From Candidatus Saccharimonadota bacterium (GTDB lineage Bacteria; Patescibacteriota; Saccharimonadia; Saccharimonadales; Saccharimonadaceae): DNA of 26,451 nt. The DNA lies in assembly GCA_016199685.1 (NCBI GenBank), contig JACQGD010000006.1, forward strand, positions 1-26,451, written 5' to 3'. Position 1 is the stretch's first letter, and every line of letters begins with the position of its first letter. The notes below the pieces were generated by a model that searched no databases, had not been told where the DNA came from, and worked only from the letters and a program-made list of their open reading frames with translations. Of the stretch, positions 7,454-14,679 are shown one piece after another. A program made the translations under genes and the position numbers.

Positions 7454-7459
7454 ATTATA
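7454..7459 (-). promoter_or_regulatory. -10 element of the small-peptide unit
   Basis: A consensus TATAAT on the - strand (7459-7454) precedes the AAAGGAGG and TTG start of the small peptide. No good -35 is evident at 17 bases. Confidence 0.45.
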
Positions 7460-7490
7460 TGATATTTTGTCGGGCATATTATTCAAAAAG

Positions 7491-8066
7491 CTAATATAAA
7501 AGCGGCATTAAGCTAAATTCCATTTCAGTATCTGGCGGTTTAATACGAGCGCCTGTATAAGATTTAGCAATAGTAACATGAGGTTTTATTGACAGCGCAT
7601 ACTTTAGATTGCGGTCATGCTCCATAAACGATATTGGACTAGTGATGCCGCATCTTTCGAGGAGTTTTGTCGTCGTTTGAAGGCATGATGCATAGAGCTC
7701 TTCGAGCTCGGTTGTTGGCTTGAACTTTATGACTAATATCGTGTTTTTTGTGCCGAAGTTGGCGCTTTCTAGGGTGCTGAGTTTAAATTGCTTGGATTCG
7801 TACGGCTGCATTATGGCAGATAGCTCGGTTATAAATATATCTATTTGTCCTATGATAAAGTCAGGTGTACTACCAGTGTGTTGAGATATTGAATCAATGA
7901 GATTCTGAACGAGTCCAATATGAAGGACAGTTAGATGGAGTTTGCTAGATGACACTGTACGCATAGTTTTTTGATGTGTCAGTGCCGCTTGCGTATTAAT
8001 TAGCATTTGTATGGCTGAGGCACTCGGCTGAAGTTGGACGTATATTTTTTGATGCGGTGTAATCAT
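7491..8066 (-). CDS. 2H phosphoesterase superfamily protein (2'-5' RNA ligase-like)
   Basis: A 191-residue protein with the two diagnostic HxT motifs of the 2H fold: H44-L-T46 in 'KLHLTVLHIG' and H163-V-T165 in 'KPHVTIAKS'. They are separated by the length typical for the duplicated fold. Such proteins cleave or join 2'-5' or cyclic phosphate bonds in RNA or nucleotides; the exact substrate cannot be told. The ATG at 8066 has a TATACT hexamer (8078-8073) ending 7 bases upstream, so the transcript is probably leaderless. It is divergent from, and its promoter lies next to, the YdeI-like gene at 8127. Confidence 0.82.
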   Translation of the reverse strand: MITPHQKIYVQLQPSASAIQMLINTQAALTHQKTMRTVSSSKLHLTVLHIGLVQNLIDSISQHTGSTPDFIIGQIDIFITELSAIMQPYESKQFKLSTLESANFGTKNTILVIKFKPTTELEELYASCLQTTTKLLERCGITSPISFMEHDRNLKYALSIKPHVTIAKSYTGARIKPPDTEMEFSLMPLLY

Positions 8067-8111
8067 GAAGTAAGTATAGTAGAAATATATTGTATATTGG
8101 TGACTTTCTGG

Positions 8112-8120
8112 TGGTACTAT
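8112..8120 (+). promoter_or_regulatory. Extended -10 promoter fixing the start at 8127
   Basis: TGGTACTAT (hexamer TACTAT, 8115-8120) ends 7 bases before the ATG at 8127. It identifies that ATG as the start and rules out the longer in-frame ATG at 8034, which lies upstream of the promoter and overlaps the divergent gene. Confidence 0.6.
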
Positions 8121-8126
8121 AGGTTT

Positions 8127-8693
8127 ATGACGAAAAATAATACTTTAGATGGGACGCGGTCAGTTCAGTTTGAAGCACCGATTCAAGCAATTGATAAATG
8201 GCTGATTATTCAAGTACCAGAAGAAGAGAGTGTGAAGCTGTCTTCTCGAGGACAACTTAGCGTCACTGGCTTGCTTAACGGTCATGAATTTTTGACCGTT
8301 CTCGAACCAGATGGACGGTGGAGCCATTGGTTTAAGGTCGATGAAAAATTACAGGAGTCGCTCGGCGTATCGGCGGGGAGTAGCGTAGAGGTCTCTTTGA
8401 CACAGAGCAGCGTGTGGCCTGAGCCAACCGTCCCAGATGATTTAGCAGCTGCGCTCGATGCTGCTCCGCAAAATATCAAAGAGCTGTGGCGTGCTATTAC
8501 TCCTATGGCTAGATGGGAATGGGTTCGATGGGTGAACGAGACACGCAATGCTGATACCCGGAAGCGGCGAGTTGAAGTCTCTATTTCTAAGATGCAGTCA
8601 GGGAAGCGACGTCCATGTTGTTTTAATCTTGCGGCATGTACCGATCCTGATCTGTCGAGAAGTGGGAGATTGATGGAAGTTTTACCATCATAG
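8127..8693 (+). CDS. DUF1905 / YdeI-OmpD-associated family protein
   Basis: A 188-residue protein. Residues 10-100 form a DUF1905-like beta-barrel ('VQFEAPIQAIDKWLIIQVPEE', 'GLLNGHEFLTVLEPDGRWSHWFKVDEKL', 'GSSVEVSLTQ'). The C-terminal 60 residues carry the YdeI/OmpD-associated ('bacteriocin-protection') signature 'ARWEWVRWVNETRNADTRKRRV' region followed by 'GKRRPCCFN'. Proteins with this architecture are common in many bacteria, and their molecular role is not well established; the family name refers to an E. coli relative. Start chosen at 8127 from promoter spacing and domain boundaries. Confidence 0.85.
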   Translation: MTKNNTLDGTRSVQFEAPIQAIDKWLIIQVPEEESVKLSSRGQLSVTGLLNGHEFLTVLEPDGRWSHWFKVDEKLQESLGVSAGSSVEVSLTQSSVWPEPTVPDDLAAALDAAPQNIKELWRAITPMARWEWVRWVNETRNADTRKRRVEVSISKMQSGKRRPCCFNLAACTDPDLSRSGRLMEVLPS

Positions 8694-8729
8694 CTACGAC
8701 TACCTTTACATTGAACGCCTCATGTTTCT

Positions 8730-8767
8730 TATGGTATGATAGAGCAAGCATACTAGGTAAATTGGAG
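8730..8767 (+). promoter_or_regulatory. Promoter and ribosome site of the gene at 8776
   Basis: An extended -10 (TGGTATGAT, ending about 8741) and a GGAG at about 8764-8767 precede the ATG at 8776. Unlike many neighbours, this mRNA has a leader of roughly 30 bases with a Shine-Dalgarno. Confidence 0.5.
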
Positions 8768-8775
8768 AAGTAATC

Positions 8776-9372
8776 ATGGATGGGGGACCCTATCGTCCAC
8801 AGCGACCTGTTGATAGGCGAGCTGTAAATCGGCCGGCGGCAACGCAGCGTCAACCAGATGAGTTGGAGATTGTTGACGATGAACCGAAAGTCGTCCATCG
8901 TCCGACACCTGTCCATCATGCTCCAAAAAAGGAAAACTCTTTGAAGAAATTCATTGTACCAATTAGTGCGGTAGTTGCTATTATCATCATTGCAGCTGTC
9001 GGATGGCTTATTTACTCTAAGTCTCAGAATACAGCAGTAGCTCCACAGATTGACTCAAGCAAATATCAGGCAGTTTTCTTCACGAATGGTCAGGTTTACT
9101 TCGGTAAGTTAAGCTCAGTAAACAGTGAGTATATGAGCTTAACTGACATTTATTACCTCCAGACGCAAGCTACGGACAAAGCAGATGCTCAGAATCCTCA
9201 GCAGACTGCAACCGATCAAAACGGAGTTCAGCTTATCAAACTTGGCGACGAGATCCATGGCCCAGAAGATAAAATGGTTATTAGTAAGGAGCAAATGTTG
9301 TTCTATGAAAACCTCAAGACTGATGGCAAGGTAGCTAAGTCAATCGACCAATACAAGTCAACAAATAAATAG
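8776..9372 (+). CDS. Single-pass membrane protein of a CPR-type conserved family
   Basis: A 198-residue protein. Residues 1-57 are a charged, Arg/Pro-rich cytoplasmic tail ('RPQRPVDRRAVNRPAATQRQ'). A hydrophobic helix lies at about 58-80 ('FIVPISAVVAIIIIAAVGWLIY'), followed by an exported domain with the pattern 'VFFTNGQVYFGKLSSVNSEY', 'LTDIYYLQTQ' and 'IKLGDEIHGPEDKM', ending in 'LFYENLKTDGKVAKSID'. This pattern is familiar from hypothetical membrane proteins of Saccharibacteria and related groups (recollection, not checked). No enzyme motif is visible. A strong bidirectional terminator follows immediately. Confidence 0.8.
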   Translation: MDGGPYRPQRPVDRRAVNRPAATQRQPDELEIVDDEPKVVHRPTPVHHAPKKENSLKKFIVPISAVVAIIIIAAVGWLIYSKSQNTAVAPQIDSSKYQAVFFTNGQVYFGKLSSVNSEYMSLTDIYYLQTQATDKADAQNPQQTATDQNGVQLIKLGDEIHGPEDKMVISKEQMLFYENLKTDGKVAKSIDQYKSTNK

Positions 9373-9382
9373 ATACAGTAAC

Positions 9383-9420
9383 AATAAAATAACCAGCTAC
9401 GTTTGGCTGGTTATTTTATT
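9383..9420. terminator. Strong bidirectional terminator
   Basis: A perfect 15-bp stem, aataaaataaccagc (9383-9397) with gctggttattttatt (9406-9420), lies between convergent genes. A and T tracts lie within and beside both arms, so it can act on both strands. Confidence 0.88.
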
Positions 9421-10142
9421 TGAGTGATGTGATGTACTGTATCCAGGCCTTGTTGTCGATTGTTTTTTGCGACTTTATGAGTATGAGTGTGTTCATTTGC
9501 ATTAAATATTACCGATTGGGGACCTTTTGCTGAGGTACCAATCCAAGCTTTTGTGGCGCCGGCATCGAGTTTAGTTGTGGCGTTAAACTTTTTTGCTAGG
9601 TCAGCAACATGACTTTCTGTATTGTTTTCGAACGATTCTGGAAGGGGCTGTTGACTGACATTTATTTCGACAGCACCTATTTTGTCACTGTACGCGAATA
9701 CCGGATTACTATTTGAGGGGCTTACTCGTTGCCAGCCGCCAAGTTCATCAATCGATTTATTATTTGGTGTTACTGTTTTGTATGTGGGAACTGCCTCGGA
9801 CGGACTACTACTAGGTGTCGCATCGCTGGTATTTTTACTGGCCGGTGTATCGACTGGAGTCGTTTGCCGAGATGTCTTACTTGAGCTAGCGAGAAGGCCA
9901 ATGATGACAAGTGCAATAACGATAATGAGTACGATAGCTTTTTTCGAAAGTAAAAATTTCTTTACAGGTGACGAGGCTGTGTTTCTAGCGGACTGCTTAT
10001 TCTTGAGAGATCGGCCAGACATGATTGGCTGACTTTGGCTTAATTGCTGGGCAACAGGGGGACGAGGCCTAGGATTACTATGCGAAACTGAGGCTGATTG
10101 TGATTGTCGACCCTTGTGACTCTGGGGTCTTTTGAATTCCAT
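9411..10142 (-). CDS. Single-pass membrane protein with frameshifted C-terminus
   Basis: A 243-residue reading frame. A basic, Ser/Gln/Pro-rich cytoplasmic tail spans residues 1-68, a hydrophobic helix about 69-86 ('AIVLIIVIALVIIGLLAS'), a Ser/Thr/Pro linker about 90-120, and then an exported domain ('PVFAYSDKIGAVEINVSQQPLP', 'KAWIGTSAKGPQSVIF'). After 'GPQSVIF' the frame becomes His/Gln/Lys-rich and unlike an exported fold. The neighbouring frame gives a sensible ending, 'MNTLILIKSQKTIDNKAW' then 'IQYITSLK' and a stop at 9416-9418. A one-base shift near 9497-9511 therefore probably replaced the last 25 or so residues. The ATG at 10142 has an AGGA upstream, and an extended -10 (TGCTAAAAT, hexamer 10254-10249) lies about 100 bases further up. 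Confidence 0.7.
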   Translation of the reverse strand: MEFKRPQSHKGRQSQSASVSHSNPRPRPPVAQQLSQSQPIMSGRSLKNKQSARNTASSPVKKFLLSKKAIVLIIVIALVIIGLLASSSKTSRQTTPVDTPASKNTSDATPSSSPSEAVPTYKTVTPNNKSIDELGGWQRVSPSNSNPVFAYSDKIGAVEINVSQQPLPESFENNTESHVADLAKKFNATTKLDAGATKAWIGTSAKGPQSVIFNANEHTHTHKVAKNNRQQGLDTVHHITQIK

Positions 10143-10283
10143 TGCGATAGGTCCTGCTCATTCGAGTGCCCTGATACATTGATAGGTGCGGTGATTATCT
10201 CCGAACATTTGGGTGGGGCTGCTATTTGCCCGGTGTTTGACTACTGTAATTTTAGCATAATAGGGATGGAGCGCCAATAGAGG

Positions 10284-13200
10284 CTACTGGTTGTTAAAGG
10301 TAAAGTTGAGGTTGCCGACATATGCATTGGCGTTGCTTGAAGAGGTGAGATTGATTCGCATCACTAAGCTATCTCCCGCTGTAAAGTTACAGGTTGAGGG
10401 GTCGGCGGTACCGGTGGCTGCCGCCTTCTGCCATGTCGTCTTCACTCCAGTTGATACAGATACTGTCGATCCGCAGGCAGTAAGTCCAGTCGCTCCGTTA
10501 TTGCGATAGATCTCATAATCGACTGTCGAGTTTGTACTGTCTGTCTTTGCCATAACATTTGTCGTTCCGTTGGCAAAGCCTTTGAAATTGCTCGGTAACT
10601 GATAGGTGACAAAGATTGATCTCGTTTGCGCCGATGCTGAGGGTGAGGTCCATTTGTAGAAATTATTTGTTTCATTGGTGCCACAAATTGTCGGCTGCGA
10701 TGAGCTGCCGTCGTTGATGTTGAGCGCGTCTGAACAGAGGTCGGATGTCATAGTACCAGTGCCACTGCCATGCATGACCGCGTTGCTGTATTCGGCACTG
10801 AGCGTTACGAATGTATCTGGACTTGCACCACAAGCGCCCCATCCGTCGGCTTCAAAACATTGAACTTTACCAAGATCGGTATCGTAGTACATGCTACCGA
10901 GTAGCGCATCGTTGTTGGCAGCAATTGGTGCAGCTCCTGACTTATCAAGCGTAAAGAGTGTCGTTGCACCACCATCTGTGCCACCATTTCCAATTTGAAC
11001 GCTTGGTCCAGCGGTGCCACCGCCGTTTATAGTTCCGCCCTCGGTGATGCTCATATTGTCGACATAGTACGTATAGGCCCCTGAACCTAACTGGCCAAAT
11101 GCAACGGTATTGTTGCTCGTAATACCGCTTGCTGGTGTTTCGAAGGTACAGTTTACTTTTGTCCATGCAGTTGTCGATACGGTTATGTTGTCTTGGCAGA
11201 TCGCAGCAATATTAGTTCCGTCGTAGGCGTAGATGACACCGAAGTTGGTAAACGTTCCGCTCTGAAGTTTTACGGAAAGTGACACGGTATAGGTAGTTGA
11301 AGGAGCGAGTGCTGTGGTTAGTTTGTTGTAGCCGCCAGAGTACGATTGAGCCGAGGAGACCTTAACGGATGCATTTCCCGATTCTATATACGGCCCTTTC
11401 GTCGTATGGCGTTCTACTGTCGAAACGCCCGCGACACCCCAATGATCGGCATTGAAGGTGGAGCTACTTGCCCCTGGAATTTCCGCGCCGCCATTTGAAG
11501 CGTACTCAGCTGTTCCACTATTTACCGAGAAAATTTTTGCTGTCGATGAACTTTGAACATCGAGCAAGGTACTGTTAGTTGTCGTCGCATTGCCGTTTTT
11601 GACCGTCAAGCCATAATTGTAGGCCAATATTTCAGCGCTCCCTGATTTTTGTTGGCTAGCGTCATACGCATCTTGCAAGGTTGTAGGGTTTGCCGAACCT
11701 GCAGCCGTCCACAAGGTGCCATTCCATAGCATTGTGGTTGTCGAGTTTTGTCGCATTGAGATAACTTGCTCAACACCCTCACCGGCTCCCGTATTTGCAC
11801 GAAGAATAAAGTTCTGGGACCCATTAGCGGCAGTGACGTACACAATACGGCCAGTTGCATTTGCACCAAGAGAAGGGGCACCAAGAGTGAAATTAATATC
11901 TGCGGCTGTGGCATTGAGCGTTACGACGCCAAATGAATCAATGTTTGACTGAGTAACATTGACGTTTGTTCCTGAAGATTGTGTGCCGGCCGAAGTGAAT
12001 GTTGGGCTTCCGATGACAACAAGTCCGTTTGTACCAGTTCCCGATCCAGCACCTCCTGCAAGGGTTAGGTTGCCTCCGTTTGCATTGCCAACTGTCGTGC
12101 CACCTCCTTGGATTGTCAGTGCACCACCGCCTACGCCACTAGCACTGCTCGCTGTTCCTTGAATTTTGAAATCAGACGGCGTATCGCTACTTACTCCGTT
12201 ACCAAACGAAACCGAGTTAGAGTCACCAGAGAACGTTGCCCGAGTTGTACCATTTGTCTTTATGTCGACAGAGTCCTTACCCTGAACGGTGGTCGATCCA
12301 CTCTGTGCAGTACCTCCAGAGCCGATAATGACATTGGTAGTGCCACCTGCGGTGTTATTGTCTCCGATACGTATCGTTTGGCTGCCGCTTGCAAGTGAGT
12401 TGTTGCCGATCTGAATATTTGAAGCATTTGAAGATCCGATGTAAATACTCCCATCCGTCCCGCTGCCTGTTCGATTCCCGCCTTCAATCGCAATTGCACC
12501 ACCGTCTCCGCTAGATCCACCACTGTCGCCACCTTGAAGTATAAGACTTCCTCCAGTAGCTCCACTGCCATTTCCACCTGCGCCGGCCTTTACCGACAAC
12601 GATCGCCCGGCTAAGTCGTCTGGCGATGCATCGATCGAGATCTCTTTATTGGTTGTGTTTCCTAGGGTGATGTGTCCTGTGTCTGAAACCCTAGAGACAT
12701 CTTGCGCTGCGTTCTGTAGCTGGATAATGTTACCTGTCCCTGTCTTGTTGACGAAAATGCTACTTGTGTTTAGGCTGGCATCGGTCTGTACTCCTTGTGC
12801 AAGTTGAATGAAGTTATCGGCGGTTTTACCTCCGACTGCCCCGGCGTTGATCGCATAGGGAGTTGCAGTGATCTGCTTCATAGGAAGCATTTCTCCGTCG
12901 GCGGTACACGGCGCCGAGCCAAATGTCGAACATGCTGCGGCACTTCCTGCAACATTCATCGATAGCCAGAGGGTATCTTGATTCCAATCGACACTAGAAC
13001 CGAACTGATTGATACTTCCCAGTGCGACGGAGAAGTAGCCATTACGTACTTCAACACCATTGGTGCCTCCAGCATTGACGTAGCTTTCTGTCCATTTCAA
13101 CGATCCGCCAGGATTTCCCGCAGCTGTACCCGAGCCGTCCTGGTAGATTTTGAATTGGATGTTGTAGTAACCATCAGCAACAATAGCCCCTCCTGATGTC

Positions 13201-13367
13201 AGTAAGCGACCTTGAAAACTAACCGTTTTATTCGTACTCGTGACCGCATTTGAGACAGGCGCGAGTATAAGCGTTGTAATCAACGCAACGAATATCAATA
13301 CCAATGCTACGAACTGTAGCATGAAACGATGTATATAACCGGTGGGGAGGTGGCACCACATATTCAT
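10284..13367 (-). CDS. Giant secreted fibre/adhesin-like protein with FQGRL domain
   Basis: A 1027-residue protein with an N-terminal export signal (hydrophobic stretch at about 16-37, followed by 'SNAVTST'). Next comes the 'VSFQGRLLTSGGAIVADGYY' domain, typical of large CPR surface proteins, ending near 175 in 'ITATPYAINAGAVGGKTADN'. A long Gly/Ser/Asn-rich repeat region at about 220-460 looks like a beta-solenoid or tail-fibre shaft ('GGSLILQGGDSGGSSGDGG', 'GGNLTLAGGAGSGTG'). A jelly-roll carbohydrate-binding-like module at about 630-790 carries 'YTVSLSVKLQSGTFTNFGV' and 'YYVDNMSITEGG'. A C-terminal all-beta domain with several cysteines closes the protein. It is presumably exposed on the cell surface and used for attachment. 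The first ATG (13367) lacks a Shine-Dalgarno; a second ATG at 13322 is possible. It is divergent from the ATPase operon. Confidence 0.8.
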   Translation of the reverse strand: MNMWCHLPTGYIHRFMLQFVALVLIFVALITTLILAPVSNAVTSTNKTVSFQGRLLTSGGAIVADGYYNIQFKIYQDGSGTAAGNPGGSLKWTESYVNAGGTNGVEVRNGYFSVALGSINQFGSSVDWNQDTLWLSMNVAGSAAACSTFGSAPCTADGEMLPMKQITATPYAINAGAVGGKTADNFIQLAQGVQTDASLNTSSIFVNKTGTGNIIQLQNAAQDVSRVSDTGHITLGNTTNKEISIDASPDDLAGRSLSVKAGAGGNGSGATGGSLILQGGDSGGSSGDGGAIAIEGGNRTGSGTDGSIYIGSSNASNIQIGNNSLASGSQTIRIGDNNTAGGTTNVIIGSGGTAQSGSTTVQGKDSVDIKTNGTTRATFSGDSNSVSFGNGVSSDTPSDFKIQGTASSASGVGGGALTIQGGGTTVGNANGGNLTLAGGAGSGTGTNGLVVIGSPTFTSAGTQSSGTNVNVTQSNIDSFGVVTLNATAADINFTLGAPSLGANATGRIVYVTAANGSQNFILRANTGAGEGVEQVISMRQNSTTTMLWNGTLWTAAGSANPTTLQDAYDASQQKSGSAEILAYNYGLTVKNGNATTTNSTLLDVQSSSTAKIFSVNSGTAEYASNGGAEIPGASSSTFNADHWGVAGVSTVERHTTKGPYIESGNASVKVSSAQSYSGGYNKLTTALAPSTTYTVSLSVKLQSGTFTNFGVIYAYDGTNIAAICQDNITVSTTAWTKVNCTFETPASGITSNNTVAFGQLGSGAYTYYVDNMSITEGGTINGGGTAGPSVQIGNGGTDGGATTLFTLDKSGAAPIAANNDALLGSMYYDTDLGKVQCFEADGWGACGASPDTFVTLSAEYSNAVMHGSGTGTMTSDLCSDALNINDGSSSQPTICGTNETNNFYKWTSPSASAQTRSIFVTYQLPSNFKGFANGTTNVMAKTDSTNSTVDYEIYRNNGATGLTACGSTVSVSTGVKTTWQKAAATGTADPSTCNFTAGDSLVMRINLTSSSNANAYVGNLNFTFNNQ

Positions 13368-13435
13368 TTTTTTGAGTTTCTATATCTGTTTTTTGATGTA
13401 GAAATGTTTATTTGCCTGAGATGTGTGGTGCCACC
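13349..13435. repeat. 12-bp inverted repeat around the start of the adhesin-like gene
   Basis: ggtggcaccaca (13349-13360) and tgtggtgccacc (13424-13435) are perfect reverse complements separated by 63 bases. Each arm is itself almost a palindrome (ggtg-S-cacc). The pair lies in the leader and first codons of the adhesin-like gene, so it could be a paired operator or an mRNA stem. Confidence 0.7.
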
Positions 13436-13448
13436 AAAAGCTGTCATC

Positions 13449-13477
13449 ATTTTACCATAAGTGCCTTGGGGTAACAA
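13449..13477 (-). promoter_or_regulatory. Promoter of the adhesin-like gene
   Basis: On the - strand TTGTTA (13477-13472), a 17-base spacer and TAAAAT (13454-13449), the latter extended by TGG, form a good promoter. Transcription would start near 13442, giving a 75-120-base leader that contains the inverted repeat. Confidence 0.6.
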
Positions 13478-13759
13478 CGAATTTCAGACACTTCAAATTT
13501 GGTTATAAAAAACGTCCAATCTTCCTCTGTTTTTCGGGCCAAAATGAAGTCCGAAAAAATGAGTCAAAAACGTGCCCAAAATAGCGCATTTTCTAGTATA
13601 TTTAAACAACTATTCTTTGCTATAAACAACTACTATATAATGTATTTTTTTCGTAAAATTCTATCTATTCTTTACAGATGGCAGCATCGGTTGAATTTAT
13701 ATGGATATGTGTTTACGTAGCGTACTTTACTGAAAAGTATCAGATACCCATACCTGTTA

Positions 13760-13796
13760 TGGTATAATCATGGCAAGCGCGAGCGAGCGCAGGAAG
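13760..13796 (+). promoter_or_regulatory. Promoter and leader of the F1-like ATPase operon
   Basis: TGGTATAAT (hexamer TATAAT, 13763-13768) is a perfect extended -10. The short leader holds a GC hairpin (gcgc 13777-13780 with gcgc 13787-13790) followed directly by AGGAAG (13791-13796) and a GTG start at 13810. An ATG at 13770 opens a ten-codon frame ending at 13802, but it is too close to the -10 to be certain of transcription. Confidence 0.6.
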
Positions 13797-13809
13797 CTAT
13801 AAACAAACA

Positions 13810-14649
13810 GTGAAACTACCGCGAATTATCCTTACTCTCACCGCAATTATAGGTACGGCTACTGCCGTCTATTTACCTGTATCTGCGGTTGATTATGGCA
13901 ATGGCGCAATGAGCTATAGTGCAGAATCAGCGCTCGACAACGGCACGATTGTGCAGCTGACGGGAAAGGACTCAAATAAAGTAAAAGCCTCTTCCCAGGC
14001 GCAGCTTCAAAATATGTTTGGCGTGACGATTGATCGCAGCCAACTTCCTGTGACGCTTTCGAGTGATGGACTCGAGAATGAGGTATATGTGGCAGCTTCG
14101 GGTACGTACAACGTGTTAGTGAGTACTCAGGCGGGTACGATTAACAAAGGTGATTACATAACGCTTTCCGCTGTGGATGGTATTGGCATGAAAGCTGGTA
14201 CTGAAGAAAAAACGGTATTTGGTCGTGCAGTTGCCTCGTACGATGGTAAAGGCGTGACGCTTGGGACCGCGACACTTAAAGATACGACTGGCAAAACGAA
14301 CAAAACGGTCAAGATTGGATCGATTCCAGTGACAATTGATATTAAGAGTAATCCTAACGAGAAAAGCACTAAGGTAAAGGTTCCAGAGGTGCTCGAGCGT
14401 ATAGGGCAGGCTATTGCTGAAAAGCAGGTAAGCCCAATTCGTATTTATCTCAGCATGGGAATTACAGCGGTGAGTATTATTGCAGCAGTCGCGATTTTAT
14501 ATTCTGGAGTCAGGAGTAGTATGATTTCAATCGGTCGTAATCCAATGTCGAAAAAATCTATATTCCGAGCACTGCTCGAAATCATCCTGACGAGTATTTT
14601 GATTTTAATTATTGGCCTTTTTGCGGTATATTTACTACTGAAGCTATGA
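13810..14649 (+). CDS. Secreted-domain protein with C-terminal c-subunit-like hairpin; first gene of F1-like ATPase operon
   Basis: A 279-residue protein starting with GTG. It has an N-terminal export signal ('IILTLTAIIGTATAVYLPVSA'), an extracytoplasmic beta-rich domain at about residues 27-205, and a C-terminal pair of membrane helices (about 212-233 and 253-277). The helices are joined by a polar loop containing G242-R-N-P245. The loop and hairpin resemble subunit c of F-type ATPases, where RQP/RNP marks the gamma/epsilon-facing loop. In E. coli c the ion-binding acid lies 18 residues after the Pro; here that position is I263, next to T261-S262, and the only acid is E257 (+12). The protein is also over three times the length of a normal c. 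It may be the membrane rotor or anchor of this complex, with a domain outside the cell. This role is inferred from position and the hairpin only. Confidence 0.72.
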   Translation: MKLPRIILTLTAIIGTATAVYLPVSAVDYGNGAMSYSAESALDNGTIVQLTGKDSNKVKASSQAQLQNMFGVTIDRSQLPVTLSSDGLENEVYVAASGTYNVLVSTQAGTINKGDYITLSAVDGIGMKAGTEEKTVFGRAVASYDGKGVTLGTATLKDTTGKTNKTVKIGSIPVTIDIKSNPNEKSTKVKVPEVLERIGQAIAEKQVSPIRIYLSMGITAVSIIAAVAILYSGVRSSMISIGRNPMSKKSIFRALLEIILTSILILIIGLFAVYLLLKL

Positions 14650-14679
14650 TGCAAAGAAATGGGTGGGTTTTAAACTAAC

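Larger units (their letters stand above)
13368..13809. other. AT-rich divergent intergenic region
   Basis: This gene-free stretch separates the adhesin-like gene from the F1-like ATPase operon. It holds the promoter of the former (13449-13477), the right arm of the inverted repeat, and the promoter of the latter (13760-13768). An isolated TATAAT at 13636-13641 is of uncertain use. A 73-codon frame from a TTG at 13499 has no ribosome site and a biased composition, and I do not consider it a gene. The rest is T-rich and unremarkable. Confidence 0.6.

Noticed and set aside
7262..7459. tmRNA or other known structured RNA
   Set aside because: No tRNA-like ends, tag sequence or recognisable riboswitch core; the Shine-Dalgarno plus ORF is a better explanation.
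8034..8126. Longer N-terminus for the YdeI-like protein starting at ATG 8034
   Set aside because: It lies upstream of the extended -10 at 8112-8120, overlaps the divergent gene, and adds residues not belonging to the DUF1905 domain.
10291..12577. Several 60-100-codon frames on both strands within the adhesin-like gene
   Set aside because: They are shadows of the long, low-complexity Gly/Ser/Thr-rich coding sequence, with no starts or ribosome sites of their own.
13499..13720. 73-codon frame from TTG in the intergenic region before the ATPase operon
   Set aside because: No ribosome site, AT-driven composition (Phe/Ile/Tyr/Lys-rich), no domain signal, and it overlaps promoter sequence; probably chance.
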